From Allopseudospirillum japonicum (GTDB taxonomy: Bacteria > Pseudomonadota > Gammaproteobacteria > Pseudomonadales > Halomonadaceae): a stretch of DNA of 64,000 nucleotides. The notes beneath the pieces are model-generated. The model was not told where the DNA came from. It saw only the letters and a program-made list of their open reading frames with translations, and made no database searches. The stretch spans positions 1-64,000 of the forward strand of contig NZ_FNYH01000008.1 of assembly GCF_900108915.1 (NCBI RefSeq), written 5' to 3'. Made by a program: the position numbers and the translations under genes. This document shows, piece by piece, positions 44,990-55,011 of the stretch (positions within the stretch are counted from its first letter, which is position 1; each line of letters starts with the position of its first letter).

Positions 44990-46486
44990 TTATTCCGCCA
45001 AGGCTTTTAACATTTTTTGGTGTTGAGCTTGAATGCTTTCCCCCGGCGCTGGTGTGGCTAAAGAAACGCCCACAATTGCGATACTGGCAAAGAGCACGCC
45101 AGGGACGATTTCATATAAATCAAACACGCCACCGCTGATTTGTTTCCAGATCACGACGGTCAAAGCACCAACGACAATCCCTGCTAGCGCACCTTGGCGA
45201 TTCATCCGTGGCCAATAGAGGCTGAATAAAAGCGCAGGGCCAAAAGCGGCGCCAAAGCCTGCCCAAGCGTAGGAAACTAAAGAAAGCACACTGCTATCTG
45301 GATTCATAGCAAGCACGAGGGCAACTAAGGATAAGCCCATCACGGCAAAACGCCCCACTTTCACAATATCTTGCGCACTGGCCTGCGGATTAATCCATTG
45401 CTTATAAAAATCTTCTGCAAGGGCAGAGGAAGAAACCAAAAGTTGAGAATCTGCAGTACTCATAATGGCAGCCAAGATAGCAGCAAGTAAAATACCGGCA
45501 ATCACAGGATGAAATACGGCATTCACTAAGACCATAAAAATCGTCTCGCCATCACCCAAGCTACCGCCTAAATGCGCATCAACGTACACCATGCCCGTAA
45601 GGCCGACAAAAATCGCCCCTGCCATCGAAAGTGCGGTCCAACTAACGGCAATTCGGCGTGCTGTAGGAATTTCTTGATTACTGCGGCAGGCTTGAAAACG
45701 TGCCAAAACGTGTGGCTGACCAAAATAACCCAAGCCCCAAGCCATTAAGGAAATTAAGCTAATCCAGCCTAGAGTTTCTCCTTGGCTATCTGTCCATAAG
45801 TTCATTAACTCAGGATTTTTCGCGCTAATGCTGGTAAACATAGCACTCATACCGCCATCGGCTTGCATCACAGCAATAGGGACGATTAAAAGTGCCGCAG
45901 CCATCAGTAAGCCTTGCACTAAATCGGTCCAAGAAACCGCGAGAAAACCCCCAAATAGGGTATAAGACACTACACATAAAGTACCGATAATCACCGCTGT
46001 GGTGTATTCCATACCAAAAACGGTTTCAAAGAGTTTGCCACCGGCCACTAATCCCGAGCTGGTGTAAAACAAGAAAAATAACAGGATAAAAAAGGCAGAA
46101 ATGACTTGTAAAAGTCGTGAGGTATCTTGGAAACGGTTGGCGAAAAACTCAGGTAGGGTTAAAGCATCTTGCGCCACGATACTATAAGTGCGTAAGCGTT
46201 TTGCCATCACTAACCAGTTGGCCCAAGTGCCGACTAATAAACCGACAGCCAGCCATAAAGATTCCATCCCAGAAGCAAAAGCATAGCCAGGTAAGCCTAA
46301 AAGTAGCCAACCACTCATATCAGATGCCCCAGCGGATAAAGCCGCTGGCCAAGGGCCCAGTGAGCGTCCACCAAGGAAATAATCTGAAGAGTTTGCCGTT
46401 TTTTGGTAAGCATAAAACCCAATGCCTAACATGACGACAAGGTAGAGTAAAAAGGTGCCATATACGGCAACATGCGTTTCTATCAT
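44990..46486 (-). CDS. putP: Sodium/proline symporter
   Basis: A protein of 498 residues with about 13 membrane helices of the sodium-solute symporter family. Landmarks are SDYFLGGRSLGPWPAALSAGASDMSGWL, the sodium/proline sites in helix 1-2, and FGQPHVLARFQA. It imports proline for PutA. The ATG at 46486 has AAGAGG upstream. Third gene of the leftward proline operon. Confidence 0.95.
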   Translation of the reverse strand: MIETHVAVYGTFLLYLVVMLGIGFYAYQKTANSSDYFLGGRSLGPWPAALSAGASDMSGWLLLGLPGYAFASGMESLWLAVGLLVGTWANWLVMAKRLRTYSIVAQDALTLPEFFANRFQDTSRLLQVISAFFILLFFLFYTSSGLVAGGKLFETVFGMEYTTAVIIGTLCVVSYTLFGGFLAVSWTDLVQGLLMAAALLIVPIAVMQADGGMSAMFTSISAKNPELMNLWTDSQGETLGWISLISLMAWGLGYFGQPHVLARFQACRSNQEIPTARRIAVSWTALSMAGAIFVGLTGMVYVDAHLGGSLGDGETIFMVLVNAVFHPVIAGILLAAILAAIMSTADSQLLVSSSALAEDFYKQWINPQASAQDIVKVGRFAVMGLSLVALVLAMNPDSSVLSLVSYAWAGFGAAFGPALLFSLYWPRMNRQGALAGIVVGALTVVIWKQISGGVFDLYEIVPGVLFASIAIVGVSLATPAPGESIQAQHQKMLKALAE

Positions 46487-46612
46487 AGCGCGCCTCTTAG
46501 CCCCATCTTTGTTGTTGTTATGATGGTATGCAAGCGGGGGCAATCAGAAGGTCAACGGGTGAGGTTGACCCAAACCTGCATACGCATCTTAGTCTAATCA
46601 ATCTTTGTACAT

Positions 46613-47299
46613 CTAGTCGTGACGACTACCTAACTCGAGCAAGGTCGCATTGCCACCGACTGCCGTGGTGTTGATGGTCCGTGTGCGCTCTGTGACGAGC
46701 TTGAGTAAATAATCCGGCATCAATAAAGTGCGCCCATCTGGATAGGCCTCATAAATAAGAGGCACTAACACTTGGGTACCTTGCGCTAAACGCTGACACC
46801 AAGGAATCACTTGGGTGGGTTCAGTCAAAACCGCTTGCATCAGTCTTAACTCAGGGCGTTGCAGCGCTTGTGCTAAATCTTCCACTTGTGCCGGCGTAAA
46901 AACACCTGCGGGCAGTTTAGCTTGAGTCAGCACTTGTTCAACTTGTTGAAGTAACTCCTTATGCTCAGGTAAACAGCAAAGCACACTATTACCACACAAA
47001 AGACTAGCAAAAATCTGGCCTAAAATAAGGGATTCTGCGGCATTTTTTTCTGCATAGATAAAGCTTAAACCGCGTGCGGTGAGATACAGCTCGTTAGATT
47101 CGCCTGTTGGCCCAGGTAAAACGAGAGTTTGATCCCAAGTGGCGCTGACCTGATTAAAGTGCGTCCACAGCCTGTGGACTTGGGCATAAAATACCGCATC
47201 TTTTAAGGCAGCACTTTGCAGTGCTTGATCAAGGATATGGCGACGTGCTTGAAAGCTTAAATGTTGCCAATCGCTGACTTGAGAGGCTAATACTGTCAT
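46613..47299 (-). CDS. Separate gene for the C-terminal ALDH-like domain of PutA
   Basis: A protein of 228 residues from the ATG at 47299. It matches the C-terminal domain found in long PutA proteins: an inactive aldehyde-dehydrogenase-like Rossmann part (LSFIYAEKNAAESLILGQIFAS) and a final flap with INTTAVGGNATLLELG, the conserved end of long PutA chains. In one-piece enzymes this domain closes the tunnel that carries the intermediate between the two active sites. Its ATG overlaps the putA stop (ATGA) and a GGAG lies eight bases upstream inside putA, so it is a real coupled gene rather than a recent frameshift. Confidence 0.85.
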   Translation of the reverse strand: MTVLASQVSDWQHLSFQARRHILDQALQSAALKDAVFYAQVHRLWTHFNQVSATWDQTLVLPGPTGESNELYLTARGLSFIYAEKNAAESLILGQIFASLLCGNSVLCCLPEHKELLQQVEQVLTQAKLPAGVFTPAQVEDLAQALQRPELRLMQAVLTEPTQVIPWCQRLAQGTQVLVPLIYEAYPDGRTLLMPDYLLKLVTERTRTINTTAVGGNATLLELGSRHD

Positions 47300-50200
47300 G
47301 ATTGATCTCCTACACCGCATTCGACAAGATGAGTAAAACTCGCTAAATAGTGGGGACCGCCAGCTTTTGGGCCTGTACCTGATAAGCCTTGACCACCAAA
47401 AGGCTGCACACCGACCACAGCACCGATTTGGTTGCGATTAATATAGGTATTGCCAACCCGTGCGCAGGCTTCAATGTAGGCGGCTGTGGTCTCGTTGCGG
47501 CTATGAATCCCTAGGGTTAGTCCATATCCCTTCGCATTGATTTGCTGGATTAACTGTGGCAACTCGTTGGCGCGATAAGTGAGCAGGTGTACAAAGGGAC
47601 CAAATTCTTCTTCGCCGAGTTGATCCAAACTCTGTAGGCGAATCGCTGTTGGTGCAACAAAGGTCGCTTGTTGCTGATAAGCTTCAGGTATGGGTGTTTG
47701 TGCAAGAATATGTGTTTTGGCACCCAGATTTGTCAGGTGGGCTTCTAGTTTGGTTTGCGCCACTTGATCAATCACAGGGCCAACATCTGTGGCCAGTTCG
47801 CGTGGATCACCTAAACGCAGTTCTGCCATCGCACCTTGTAGTAAATCAAAGACACGCTCGGCAATATCTTCTTGCACACAGAGTAGACGCAAGGCAGAAC
47901 ATCTTTGACCTGCAGAAGCGAAACCCGACAAAAGGACATCCTTCACTACCTGTTCAGGCAAGGCTGTAGAATCAACGATCATCGCATTTTGCCCGCCGGT
48001 TTCTGCAATCAGCACAGGAGGCGTATCGATTTGAGGGCGTTGTGCAAGGGCACGATAAATGTGTCTGGCCGTTGGTGTTGAGCCGGTAAAAGCCACCCCA
48101 GCAACTTGGGTAGCACTGGTTAAGGCCGCGCCGACTTCACCGGCGCCAAGTACCAAGTGCAAAGCTTGTTTAGGTAAGCCCGCTTGATATAAGAGTTCTA
48201 ACGCACGATAGGCAATTAAAGAGGTTTGCGGTGCCGGTTTGGCGACTACGGTATTGCCTGTCACCAAGGCAGCGCTGATTTGGCCGAGGAAAATAGCCAA
48301 GGGGAAATTCCACGGGCTAATACAGACCCAAACGCCTCTGGGTTGGCGCTGGTATCGACGGATAACCCCGGTTAAATCGGTGATTTCAAGGGGTTGCTCG
48401 CTGATTTCTTGTGCACGCGCACCATAGTAGTAACAAAAATCAACCGCCTCGCGCACTTCATCAATACTATCTTGCAAGGTTTTGCCAGCTTCACGCTGAC
48501 ATAAGGCCACTAGCTCGGCAAGATGCGTTTGCATTAACTGCGCCATACGCCGGAAAATATCGGCTCTTTCAGTAACAGCGACCTGTGCCCAAGCTGCTTG
48601 ATAATCGGCTGCTGCGTTGAGGGCCGCGTGTGCATCTTCTGGACTTGACCAAGCGATTTGGCCGACTTGATGGCTATGATCCCAAGGGGCATACACAGGT
48701 TGCCAAGCGCTTGTTTGAGGCGTTTGCCCGTTAATTGAAGCACTGGCTTGCCATTGAGTCGTATGAAACTGCGCAACCGCTTGTAAAAAAGGCGTGGCTT
48801 GGCTGTCAATAAATAGGTTGGGGCCTGTGCTAGCGGGGCGCTCGCTACCATAGATGGCTACAGGTAGGGGAATATGTGGGTTGTGTAAACTGACTTTTGC
48901 ACTTAATGCATGCCAAGGATGTTGTACCAGATCTGCAATCGGGCAATTGGCATCGACGTGTACAAAGGAACTATTGGCGCCATTTTCCAGTAAACGCCGC
49001 ACTAAATAGGGTAATAAATCTTTGTGACTGCCGACAGGCGCATAAATCCGTGTGGCCACCTGAGAGCTAGCTAAAATGCGATCATGCAAAGCATCGCCCA
49101 TGCCGTGCAAACGCTGGAATTCATACGCTTGGTGACTAGCCATCTGTTGAATGGCCACCAGTGTATGGGCGTTATGGCTGGCGAATTGTGGCCATAATTT
49201 GCCCCGTACCGGTTCGCTTAATAAAAAGCGTGCACAGGCCAAATAGGAAACATCTGTCGCTTCTTTACGGGTAAAGACAGGATAGCCAGATAAGCCCCTT
49301 TGTTGACAGAGTTTAATTTCTGCATCCCAATACGCGCCTTTTACCAAGCGTACAGGAATTAAATCGCCCCCTTGATGGGCGAGAGAGGCGAGCCAAGCTA
49401 ATACCGCCAACGCACGTTTAGAGTAAGCTTGTACCACTAAACCTAAACCGCCCCAGCCTTGCACTTCTGGGTGTTGATACAAGGCTTGGAAAACTTCCAG
49501 TGAAAGCTCTAAACGGTCGGCTTCCTCGGCATCAATGGTCAAATGCACATCTAAAATACGTGCACGACGAATTAACGTCAGCAAGCTCGCACAAAGTTCC
49601 TCTAGTACACGGGCTTTTTGGGCCACTTCGTAGCGTGGGTGTAATGCGGAAAGTTTGATAGAGACACTAGGGCGTGGTGCTTGGGTACTGGGATATTGGC
49701 CAACGGCTTCAATGGCTTTGGCATAATCGGCGGCGTATTTTTGTGCATCTGCTTGAGTTAACGCGGCCTCGCCGAGCATATCAAAGGAATAGGTATAGCC
49801 TTTGTCGCGGTAAGGCTGGCCACGGCGGATTGCCTCTTGCATTGTCTGCCCAAGGACAAACTGGTGTCCCATAATTTTCATTGCTTGTTGCATGGCGCGC
49901 CGAATCAGGGGCTCACCGAGGCGTTGCACTAAACGGTTGAGGGCTTGGCTAGCGTTGGCTTGGGTGTCTTGTGGGCTGAGGGTGACGACCTTCCCTGTGA
50001 GCAATAATCCCCAAGTGGAGGCATTGACCAGAAAGGAATCGGATTGTCTTAAATGCGCATGCCAATCGGCGACCCCGAGCTTATCACGAATCAAAGCTTG
50101 CGCACTTGCCGCATCAGGAATCCGAATTAAAGCCTCTGCCAAGCACATCAGCAAAATCCCTTCGCGTGTGTCTAGGCTGTATTCCAGCAAAAGGGCGTCG

Positions 50201-50421
50201 ATCATATGCATAGCGCCATCATCGGCACGGATCTGCGCGATTAATGCACTGGCTTGGGTTTCAATTTGGGTTGCTTGCGTTGGGCTCGGTTGCGCTAGAG
50301 GTAAGAGTTCTTGTAACCAAAGTGACTCATCCACGGCGTATAACGGAGAAATTAAAGGCCAAATCGCCGAGGGTGCCTGTTGAATAAATTCAGGATTCAG
50401 CACAGCATTCGCTTGCAACAT
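47296..50421 (-). CDS. putA: Bifunctional proline dehydrogenase / glutamate-semialdehyde dehydrogenase
   Basis: A protein of 1041 residues. An arm and helical region, proline dehydrogenase barrel (about 190-480, YTYSFDMLGEAALT, SIKLSALHPRYE), and aldehyde dehydrogenase (about 540-1020) with E807 in AETGGQN and catalytic C841 in AGQRCSALR. It oxidises proline to glutamate in two steps. The N-terminal ribbon-helix-helix DNA-binding domain of E. coli PutA is absent, so it should not act as repressor. The C-terminal domain is supplied by the overlapping next gene; together they reach about 1270 residues. GAGGA lies upstream of the ATG. Confidence 0.96.
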   Translation of the reverse strand: MLQANAVLNPEFIQQAPSAIWPLISPLYAVDESLWLQELLPLAQPSPTQATQIETQASALIAQIRADDGAMHMIDALLLEYSLDTREGILLMCLAEALIRIPDAASAQALIRDKLGVADWHAHLRQSDSFLVNASTWGLLLTGKVVTLSPQDTQANASQALNRLVQRLGEPLIRRAMQQAMKIMGHQFVLGQTMQEAIRRGQPYRDKGYTYSFDMLGEAALTQADAQKYAADYAKAIEAVGQYPSTQAPRPSVSIKLSALHPRYEVAQKARVLEELCASLLTLIRRARILDVHLTIDAEEADRLELSLEVFQALYQHPEVQGWGGLGLVVQAYSKRALAVLAWLASLAHQGGDLIPVRLVKGAYWDAEIKLCQQRGLSGYPVFTRKEATDVSYLACARFLLSEPVRGKLWPQFASHNAHTLVAIQQMASHQAYEFQRLHGMGDALHDRILASSQVATRIYAPVGSHKDLLPYLVRRLLENGANSSFVHVDANCPIADLVQHPWHALSAKVSLHNPHIPLPVAIYGSERPASTGPNLFIDSQATPFLQAVAQFHTTQWQASASINGQTPQTSAWQPVYAPWDHSHQVGQIAWSSPEDAHAALNAAADYQAAWAQVAVTERADIFRRMAQLMQTHLAELVALCQREAGKTLQDSIDEVREAVDFCYYYGARAQEISEQPLEITDLTGVIRRYQRQPRGVWVCISPWNFPLAIFLGQISAALVTGNTVVAKPAPQTSLIAYRALELLYQAGLPKQALHLVLGAGEVGAALTSATQVAGVAFTGSTPTARHIYRALAQRPQIDTPPVLIAETGGQNAMIVDSTALPEQVVKDVLLSGFASAGQRCSALRLLCVQEDIAERVFDLLQGAMAELRLGDPRELATDVGPVIDQVAQTKLEAHLTNLGAKTHILAQTPIPEAYQQQATFVAPTAIRLQSLDQLGEEEFGPFVHLLTYRANELPQLIQQINAKGYGLTLGIHSRNETTAAYIEACARVGNTYINRNQIGAVVGVQPFGGQGLSGTGPKAGGPHYLASFTHLVECGVGDQS

Positions 50422-50651
50422 AGGGCTATCCTCAAAATAAATTGAATCTCCTGCGTGAAAGGATCAAGGCAGGGCTATCCAGTATGTTTTGAGCATAGGC
50501 AAAGCGTGCCGGTGGCGTCTTGTCAAAATCTCGGTTTTTTTATCCAAATAAAGAATAAAAAAGTCACCAAGATACGCGCGCAAGTAAATACCTCATCCAC
50601 TTAAGGGAGCTAAAAGTGCCACAAATGGATGAGGTGTCTTGTCTGTAGGCT

Positions 50652-50676
50652 GCTTCCCCTTATGAGCAGGGGAAGC
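50652..50676. repeat. Nine-base perfect hairpin between putA and the chemoreceptor gene
   Basis: GCTTCCCCT (50652-50660) and AGGGGAAGC (50668-50676) flank TATGAGC. A second inverted repeat (CTCATCCA/TGGATGAG) lies just left of it. No good T-run follows on the minus strand, so termination of the chemoreceptor gene is possible but weak. Confidence 0.5.
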
Positions 50677-50695
50677 ACTTTTCTTTGAGGAAAGA

Positions 50696-52336
50696 TCAGG
50701 TTTTAAACTGAGCAATCAAAGTTTGCAGCTTGTGCGCGCTTGCGACCAGGCTGGTGCTGGTAGCATTGACTTGCTGCATTTCGGCACTGGTTTGTTCAGA
50801 CACTTGGTTAATACTGCTTAAGTTGCGGATAAAATCTTCTGCTGCTTGACTTTGCTCCTCTGCAGCACTGGCCATCGCTGCATTGAGCTGGTCGATTTCG
50901 CCAATTGAAGACGCAATATGGTTAAAAGCTTCACCCGCAGCACTGGCACTTTCTACGCTGGTTTCTGCTTGAGTGCGTCCTTGAGCCATCATGCTGACCG
51001 CAGAGTGTGAATGCTGCTGTAGGCGCTGAATCATTTGTTGGATTTGCTGGGTTGATTCATGCGAACGTTGTGCTAATTGACGCACCTCATCCGCGACGAC
51101 GGCAAAGCCACGGCCTTGCTCACCCGCGCGTGCCGCCTCAATTGCGGCATTTAAGGCGAGGAGATTGGTTTGCTCGGCAATTTCTTCGATCACCTCCAAA
51201 ATGGTTTCTATGCCAGCAACTTGTTCGCCCAAAGTATTAATCGCTGTGGCTGCTTTCTCTACATCTTGCGCAAGCGCGTTAATGCTTTGGCTGGCATTAG
51301 AGACCGTATGCAAGCCGGATTGGGTTTGTAAGCGTACCGCATTGGCTTTTTCACTCGCTTGCTCAGCAATACCGGCACTTTCTTGCGCAGAAGCCGCCAT
51401 TTGTTGCATGGTGGCGACCGCTTGTGCTGTGTCTTCAAGTTGACGTTGCATACCAAGAGCAGTGCTCGAGGTCGCTTGATTCATTTGCTCACTGGCTGCG
51501 ACTAATTGTTCTGTCGATTGGCTGACAAGGTTAACCAAATTTTGGAATTGGTCCATAAGATGATTATAAGCGCCAGCAATTTTCCCTAACTCATCATGGG
51601 TATAAACATCCACACGCTGGCGTAAATCGCCGGAATCTTTAACTTGTAAAATCGTAGTTTGCAAATGATGAATATGAGAAGTAATAATATGAATGATAAA
51701 TAAAGCAATGCCACCAATAAATAAGCTTAATACACCAATCGTTTGCACATAGTGCCAAACAGCTTGATGAATAATAATATCCACATCGTCAAGATAAATG
51801 CCATTACCTACAACCCAACCCCAGGGTTGAAAACCTTTCACATAAGAAATTTTGGCGACGGGTTCTTCTTGTCCGGGTTTTGGCCATAAATAATCCACAA
51901 AGCCTTCGCCTTGCTCACGAACAATACGCACAAACTCATCAAATAAGCGTTTGCCGTTAGGATCTTGAAAACCACTTAAATTGCGGCCATCGAGTTCGGG
52001 TTTAATCGGGTGCATGACAATCACAACTTGCATATCATTTACCCAAAAATACTCTTGGCGATTCTCACCATAACGCATGTCTCTTAAAGCATCTAAGGCA
52101 GCGTTTTGCGCGGCTTGTGTACTTAAAATCCCTTGTTGCGCTTGTTGATAATAATGTTCTACCAAGCTGTGTGCGGTTTCTACGACGTGGCGTGTTTTGA
52201 CTTTACGGTCTTCCATTAAATAATGCGTCAATGCCCATAAAGAGAGCACGACAAGAAACACCGTACCTACCCCCATCAGCACAACAATTGACCAGAGCTT
52301 GTATTTTATTTTTATATTGGCCAAAACTGAGGACAT
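50696..52336 (-). CDS. Methyl-accepting chemotaxis protein with single Cache domain
   Basis: A protein of 546 residues. A membrane helix (about 12-34), a periplasmic sCache_2-type domain (about 40-195, [23 protein letters not shown] and [14 protein letters not shown]), a second helix, HAMP, and signalling coiled coil with the tip [19 protein letters not shown]. Cache domains of this type often bind small carboxylates. The neighbouring proline genes do not prove a ligand. ATG at 52336 has AAGGAG ten bases upstream. Confidence 0.92.
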   Translation of the reverse strand: MSSVLANIKIKYKLWSIVVLMGVGTVFLVVLSLWALTHYLMEDRKVKTRHVVETAHSLVEHYYQQAQQGILSTQAAQNAALDALRDMRYGENRQEYFWVNDMQVVIVMHPIKPELDGRNLSGFQDPNGKRLFDEFVRIVREQGEGFVDYLWPKPGQEEPVAKISYVKGFQPWGWVVGNGIYLDDVDIIIHQAVWHYVQTIGVLSLFIGGIALFIIHIITSHIHHLQTTILQVKDSGDLRQRVDVYTHDELGKIAGAYNHLMDQFQNLVNLVSQSTEQLVAASEQMNQATSSTALGMQRQLEDTAQAVATMQQMAASAQESAGIAEQASEKANAVRLQTQSGLHTVSNASQSINALAQDVEKAATAINTLGEQVAGIETILEVIEEIAEQTNLLALNAAIEAARAGEQGRGFAVVADEVRQLAQRSHESTQQIQQMIQRLQQHSHSAVSMMAQGRTQAETSVESASAAGEAFNHIASSIGEIDQLNAAMASAAEEQSQAAEDFIRNLSSINQVSEQTSAEMQQVNATSTSLVASAHKLQTLIAQFKT

Positions 52337-52495
52337 GGCGATTTGCTCCTTACTAAACCTCAATCTGCAGTTTCAGTGCTAAGGGTGCTCTAAAGATACC
52401 TTACACATACAGGAATTATATCATAATTAGTTGAGCAAAGCGGTATCCTTGTGTTAACTCGGTCTGCTACCTGGTAAAGTAGCAGACCCAAGCCA

Positions 52496-53503
52496 TTAGC
52501 TTGCTGGCGGTGTCGCAGGCGCTTGCATTAGGGCTTTGCTCGTTTTGTAGCTTAAGTATACGACCATAAGTGTCGTAAAGGTCAAGCCGAGTGTGCCTAA
52601 GAGACTAAAAAGTGCATAACCGCTGTAATCTGCATAGTGAAATAAAGCCACACTAAAAGCGGCGCTCGGGAAAGAATAAGCCCACCAAGAAAAAGCAAAA
52701 CTCAGTTGCATAAAATAACGGACTTGGCTTAAAAGTAATAAAGCCATAAAACAAGCAAATCCAAAGAGAATATGGCTAAAAGCATCTAAGTCTGCACCTA
52801 TGGGTAGATTTTGTAGTTTTAACCAAGCAATCCAAGCAACGGTTGGCGGCGCTAATAGAATAAATAAAGTCGGCATTAATTGTTCAGGTAAGGGGTGATG
52901 AAACATCACTCGATTAAAAATAAGTACTTTTAAAATCGGCCAGAAAAACAACCCTACTGCAAAGAAAAACCAACAAACTTCTATTGGTGCATAGTTCACC
53001 CCAGCAACAGGTGCAATTAAATTCCCTACTACAGGAATAAACCAAGCGGGTGTGGCATGAATCATTTGCGAGCGTCCGTGGTGCATCCATGAGGAAAGCA
53101 CATACAAGGTTAAACCAACATGGACGATCGCACCAAGCCACCACATGGAAACGGCAAGATTAGGGAAATAATGGCCAACGGGGCCAGCAAGTAACATCAA
53201 GCCAATAGAAATGGCAGGGAAAAAACTAATACGTATAGGATGGTGAAATTCTTCCAATAAATGTTGGGGCGCGTAACGCCATTTTAAAAAAAGCGCCAGC
53301 ATGATTTTCAGTAAAATCAAACAACTGATAAGCAAAAGTAGGGGGCTAACCCAAGGCGTCAGTTGCCAATGTGCTTCTGCGGCTAACCAGACGAGGGTTA
53401 ACCCACCCCAACCCATGACACTGGCAAATAAAGGAATAGGTAATTTTTGTAGGGTGTGTAACCCCTGGCGAGGTGGCCAGTACAAAGATGACAGAGAAGA
53501 CAT
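52496..53503 (-). CDS. SLAC1/TehA-family anion transporter
   Basis: A protein of 335 residues with about ten membrane helices and the pattern of the tellurite-resistance/dicarboxylate and SLAC1 family (PIPLFASVMGWGGLTLVWLAAEAHW; FPAISIGLMLLAGPV). Members carry anions such as chloride, sulfite or dicarboxylates; the substrate is unknown. I prefer the ATG at 53503 (AGAGG upstream) over an upstream TTG. Confidence 0.85.
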   Translation of the reverse strand: MSSLSSLYWPPRQGLHTLQKLPIPLFASVMGWGGLTLVWLAAEAHWQLTPWVSPLLLLISCLILLKIMLALFLKWRYAPQHLLEEFHHPIRISFFPAISIGLMLLAGPVGHYFPNLAVSMWWLGAIVHVGLTLYVLSSWMHHGRSQMIHATPAWFIPVVGNLIAPVAGVNYAPIEVCWFFFAVGLFFWPILKVLIFNRVMFHHPLPEQLMPTLFILLAPPTVAWIAWLKLQNLPIGADLDAFSHILFGFACFMALLLLSQVRYFMQLSFAFSWWAYSFPSAAFSVALFHYADYSGYALFSLLGTLGLTFTTLMVVYLSYKTSKALMQAPATPPAS

Positions 53504-53596
53504 GCTCAAAACCTCTTGTGTTAATCTAGGAACCCAAAGGCTAAAGACCTAGTTTATTAGCTTTTTCTTATAAAAACTATGCTTTCAGGTAGGCCC

Positions 53597-54253
53597 ATGA
53601 CAGAAATTTCCACTAAAGCGCAAACACGGATACTAGAACATCAATTTCATCAACAAGATGTCCAAATTCTACGTCAACAAACCCAATATCAAGGGTTTTT
53701 CCGTTTAGATAAGGTGTTTTTGCGCCACCGTTTATTTGCTGGGGGGTGGACACCCGAATTTAGCCGCGAGCTTTTTATTCGTGATTTAGCTGTAGGGGTG
53801 CTTTTGTTCGATCCTTGGCAAGATACGGTCATTTTGTTGGAGCAATTTCGTATCGGCGCTTTAACAGATGACATCTCGCCTTGGCAGTTTGAATTGGTCG
53901 CCGGTATCTTGGAAGAAGGAGAACAAGAAGCCCAAGTTGCACACAGAGAAACCTACGAAGAAGCAGGCTGTACTTTAAAAGATTTGCTGCCTTTGTATTC
54001 TTATTGGGCAAGCCCGGGTGGTAACTCAGAGCGTTTAAGTCTGTATTGTGGGATTGTTGATAGTCAAAATGCTGCGGGTGTGTACGGGCTAGCACACGAA
54101 AACGAGGATATTCGCACGCATGTATTGCCCAGAACCCAAGTATTGCAGGCATTACAGCAAGGCGAAATTTGTAATGCGATGACTTTAATCGCGCTCCAGT
54201 GGTTAGCCTTACATCATCAAGAGTTGCGCGCTCGCTATGTGGCGGAGGTTTAG
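53597..54253 (+). CDS. nudF: ADP-ribose pyrophosphatase (NudF type)
   Basis: A protein of 218 residues. The Nudix box is complete (GILEEGEQEAQVAHRETYEE followed by AGC). It hydrolyses ADP-ribose to AMP and ribose 5-phosphate. RFDLEQFR-like segments (ILLEQFRIGALTDD) and SPGGNSERLSLY match NudF. An in-frame ATG at 53579 is possible. Next to cpdA, as in other gammaproteobacteria. Confidence 0.92.
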   Translation: MTEISTKAQTRILEHQFHQQDVQILRQQTQYQGFFRLDKVFLRHRLFAGGWTPEFSRELFIRDLAVGVLLFDPWQDTVILLEQFRIGALTDDISPWQFELVAGILEEGEQEAQVAHRETYEEAGCTLKDLLPLYSYWASPGGNSERLSLYCGIVDSQNAAGVYGLAHENEDIRTHVLPRTQVLQALQQGEICNAMTLIALQWLALHHQELRARYVAEV

Positions 54254-54255
54254 CC

Positions 54256-55011
54256 ATGCAATTTACCATTGCGCATTTATCAGACTTACACCTCAAGCGA
54301 GACACACAGGCCTTATTCAAGGGCCAATGCCCAGAAGCCCATTTTCTGCAAGCTTTGGCCGCTAGTAAACGCATCAGGGCTGATTTGTTATTGCTGACCG
54401 GTGATTTGGTACAAGATGTACACCCAGAAGTGTACCAAAGATTGTATCAGCATTTGCAAGCGCACCCTGTCCCTTGGGTGTGGTTACCTGGCAATCATGA
54501 TGATCCGCAATTGATGCAAACTTGGGCAGCTTCTGCACCACGACAAATCGCTTTAAATGCACATTGGGACTTGATCACCTTAAATACACAAGCGCAAGAA
54601 AGCCGGCCGCTGGGGAGTGGCTGTCTTGGTCAGCAAGCGTTGGCTTGGCTGGAAACCTGTTTGCGTACTAGCCACAAAGCACAGTTGATAGCGATGCATC
54701 ATCCAGCCCATAAGGTGGCGACGCCTTGGATTGATCGTCTGAATTTACAAGATGCGCAAGCCTTTTGGGCCTTGTGCCGAAGTTTACCGAAAGCAAAACG
54801 CCCCGCTTTGATTGTGAGCGGTCATGTGCATCAAGCATGGCAAGGGCGTTATTTAGGAATCAATTTATTAACAGCGCCGGCTACCAGTGTGGCTTTTCAA
54901 GCCGGTGCCACCCAATCACAGTTAGCACCTGTGACCATGCAAGGGTGGCGACAAATTGATTTGCTAGCGCAAGGCCAGTGGCGCACTCGGGTCCTGAGCC
55001 TTCAGTATTAA
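54256..55011 (+). CDS. cpdA: 3',5'-cyclic-AMP phosphodiesterase
   Basis: A protein of 251 residues of the calcineurin-like metallophosphoesterase class III. Metal motifs are SDLHL, TGDLVQD, GNHDD, MHHPAH and SGHVHQ. It lowers cAMP. The ATG lies two bases after the nudF stop with GGAGG eight bases upstream. Its stop overlaps that of the convergent MATE gene by four bases. Confidence 0.93.
   Translation: MQFTIAHLSDLHLKRDTQALFKGQCPEAHFLQALAASKRIRADLLLLTGDLVQDVHPEVYQRLYQHLQAHPVPWVWLPGNHDDPQLMQTWAASAPRQIALNAHWDLITLNTQAQESRPLGSGCLGQQALAWLETCLRTSHKAQLIAMHHPAHKVATPWIDRLNLQDAQAFWALCRSLPKAKRPALIVSGHVHQAWQGRYLGINLLTAPATSVAFQAGATQSQLAPVTMQGWRQIDLLAQGQWRTRVLSLQY

Noticed and set aside
47296-47320. putA disrupted by a sequencing frameshift
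   Set aside because: The second frame begins with an ATGA overlap and its own GGAG, and both products are full domains. That is the signature of coupled genes, so I treat the split as real.
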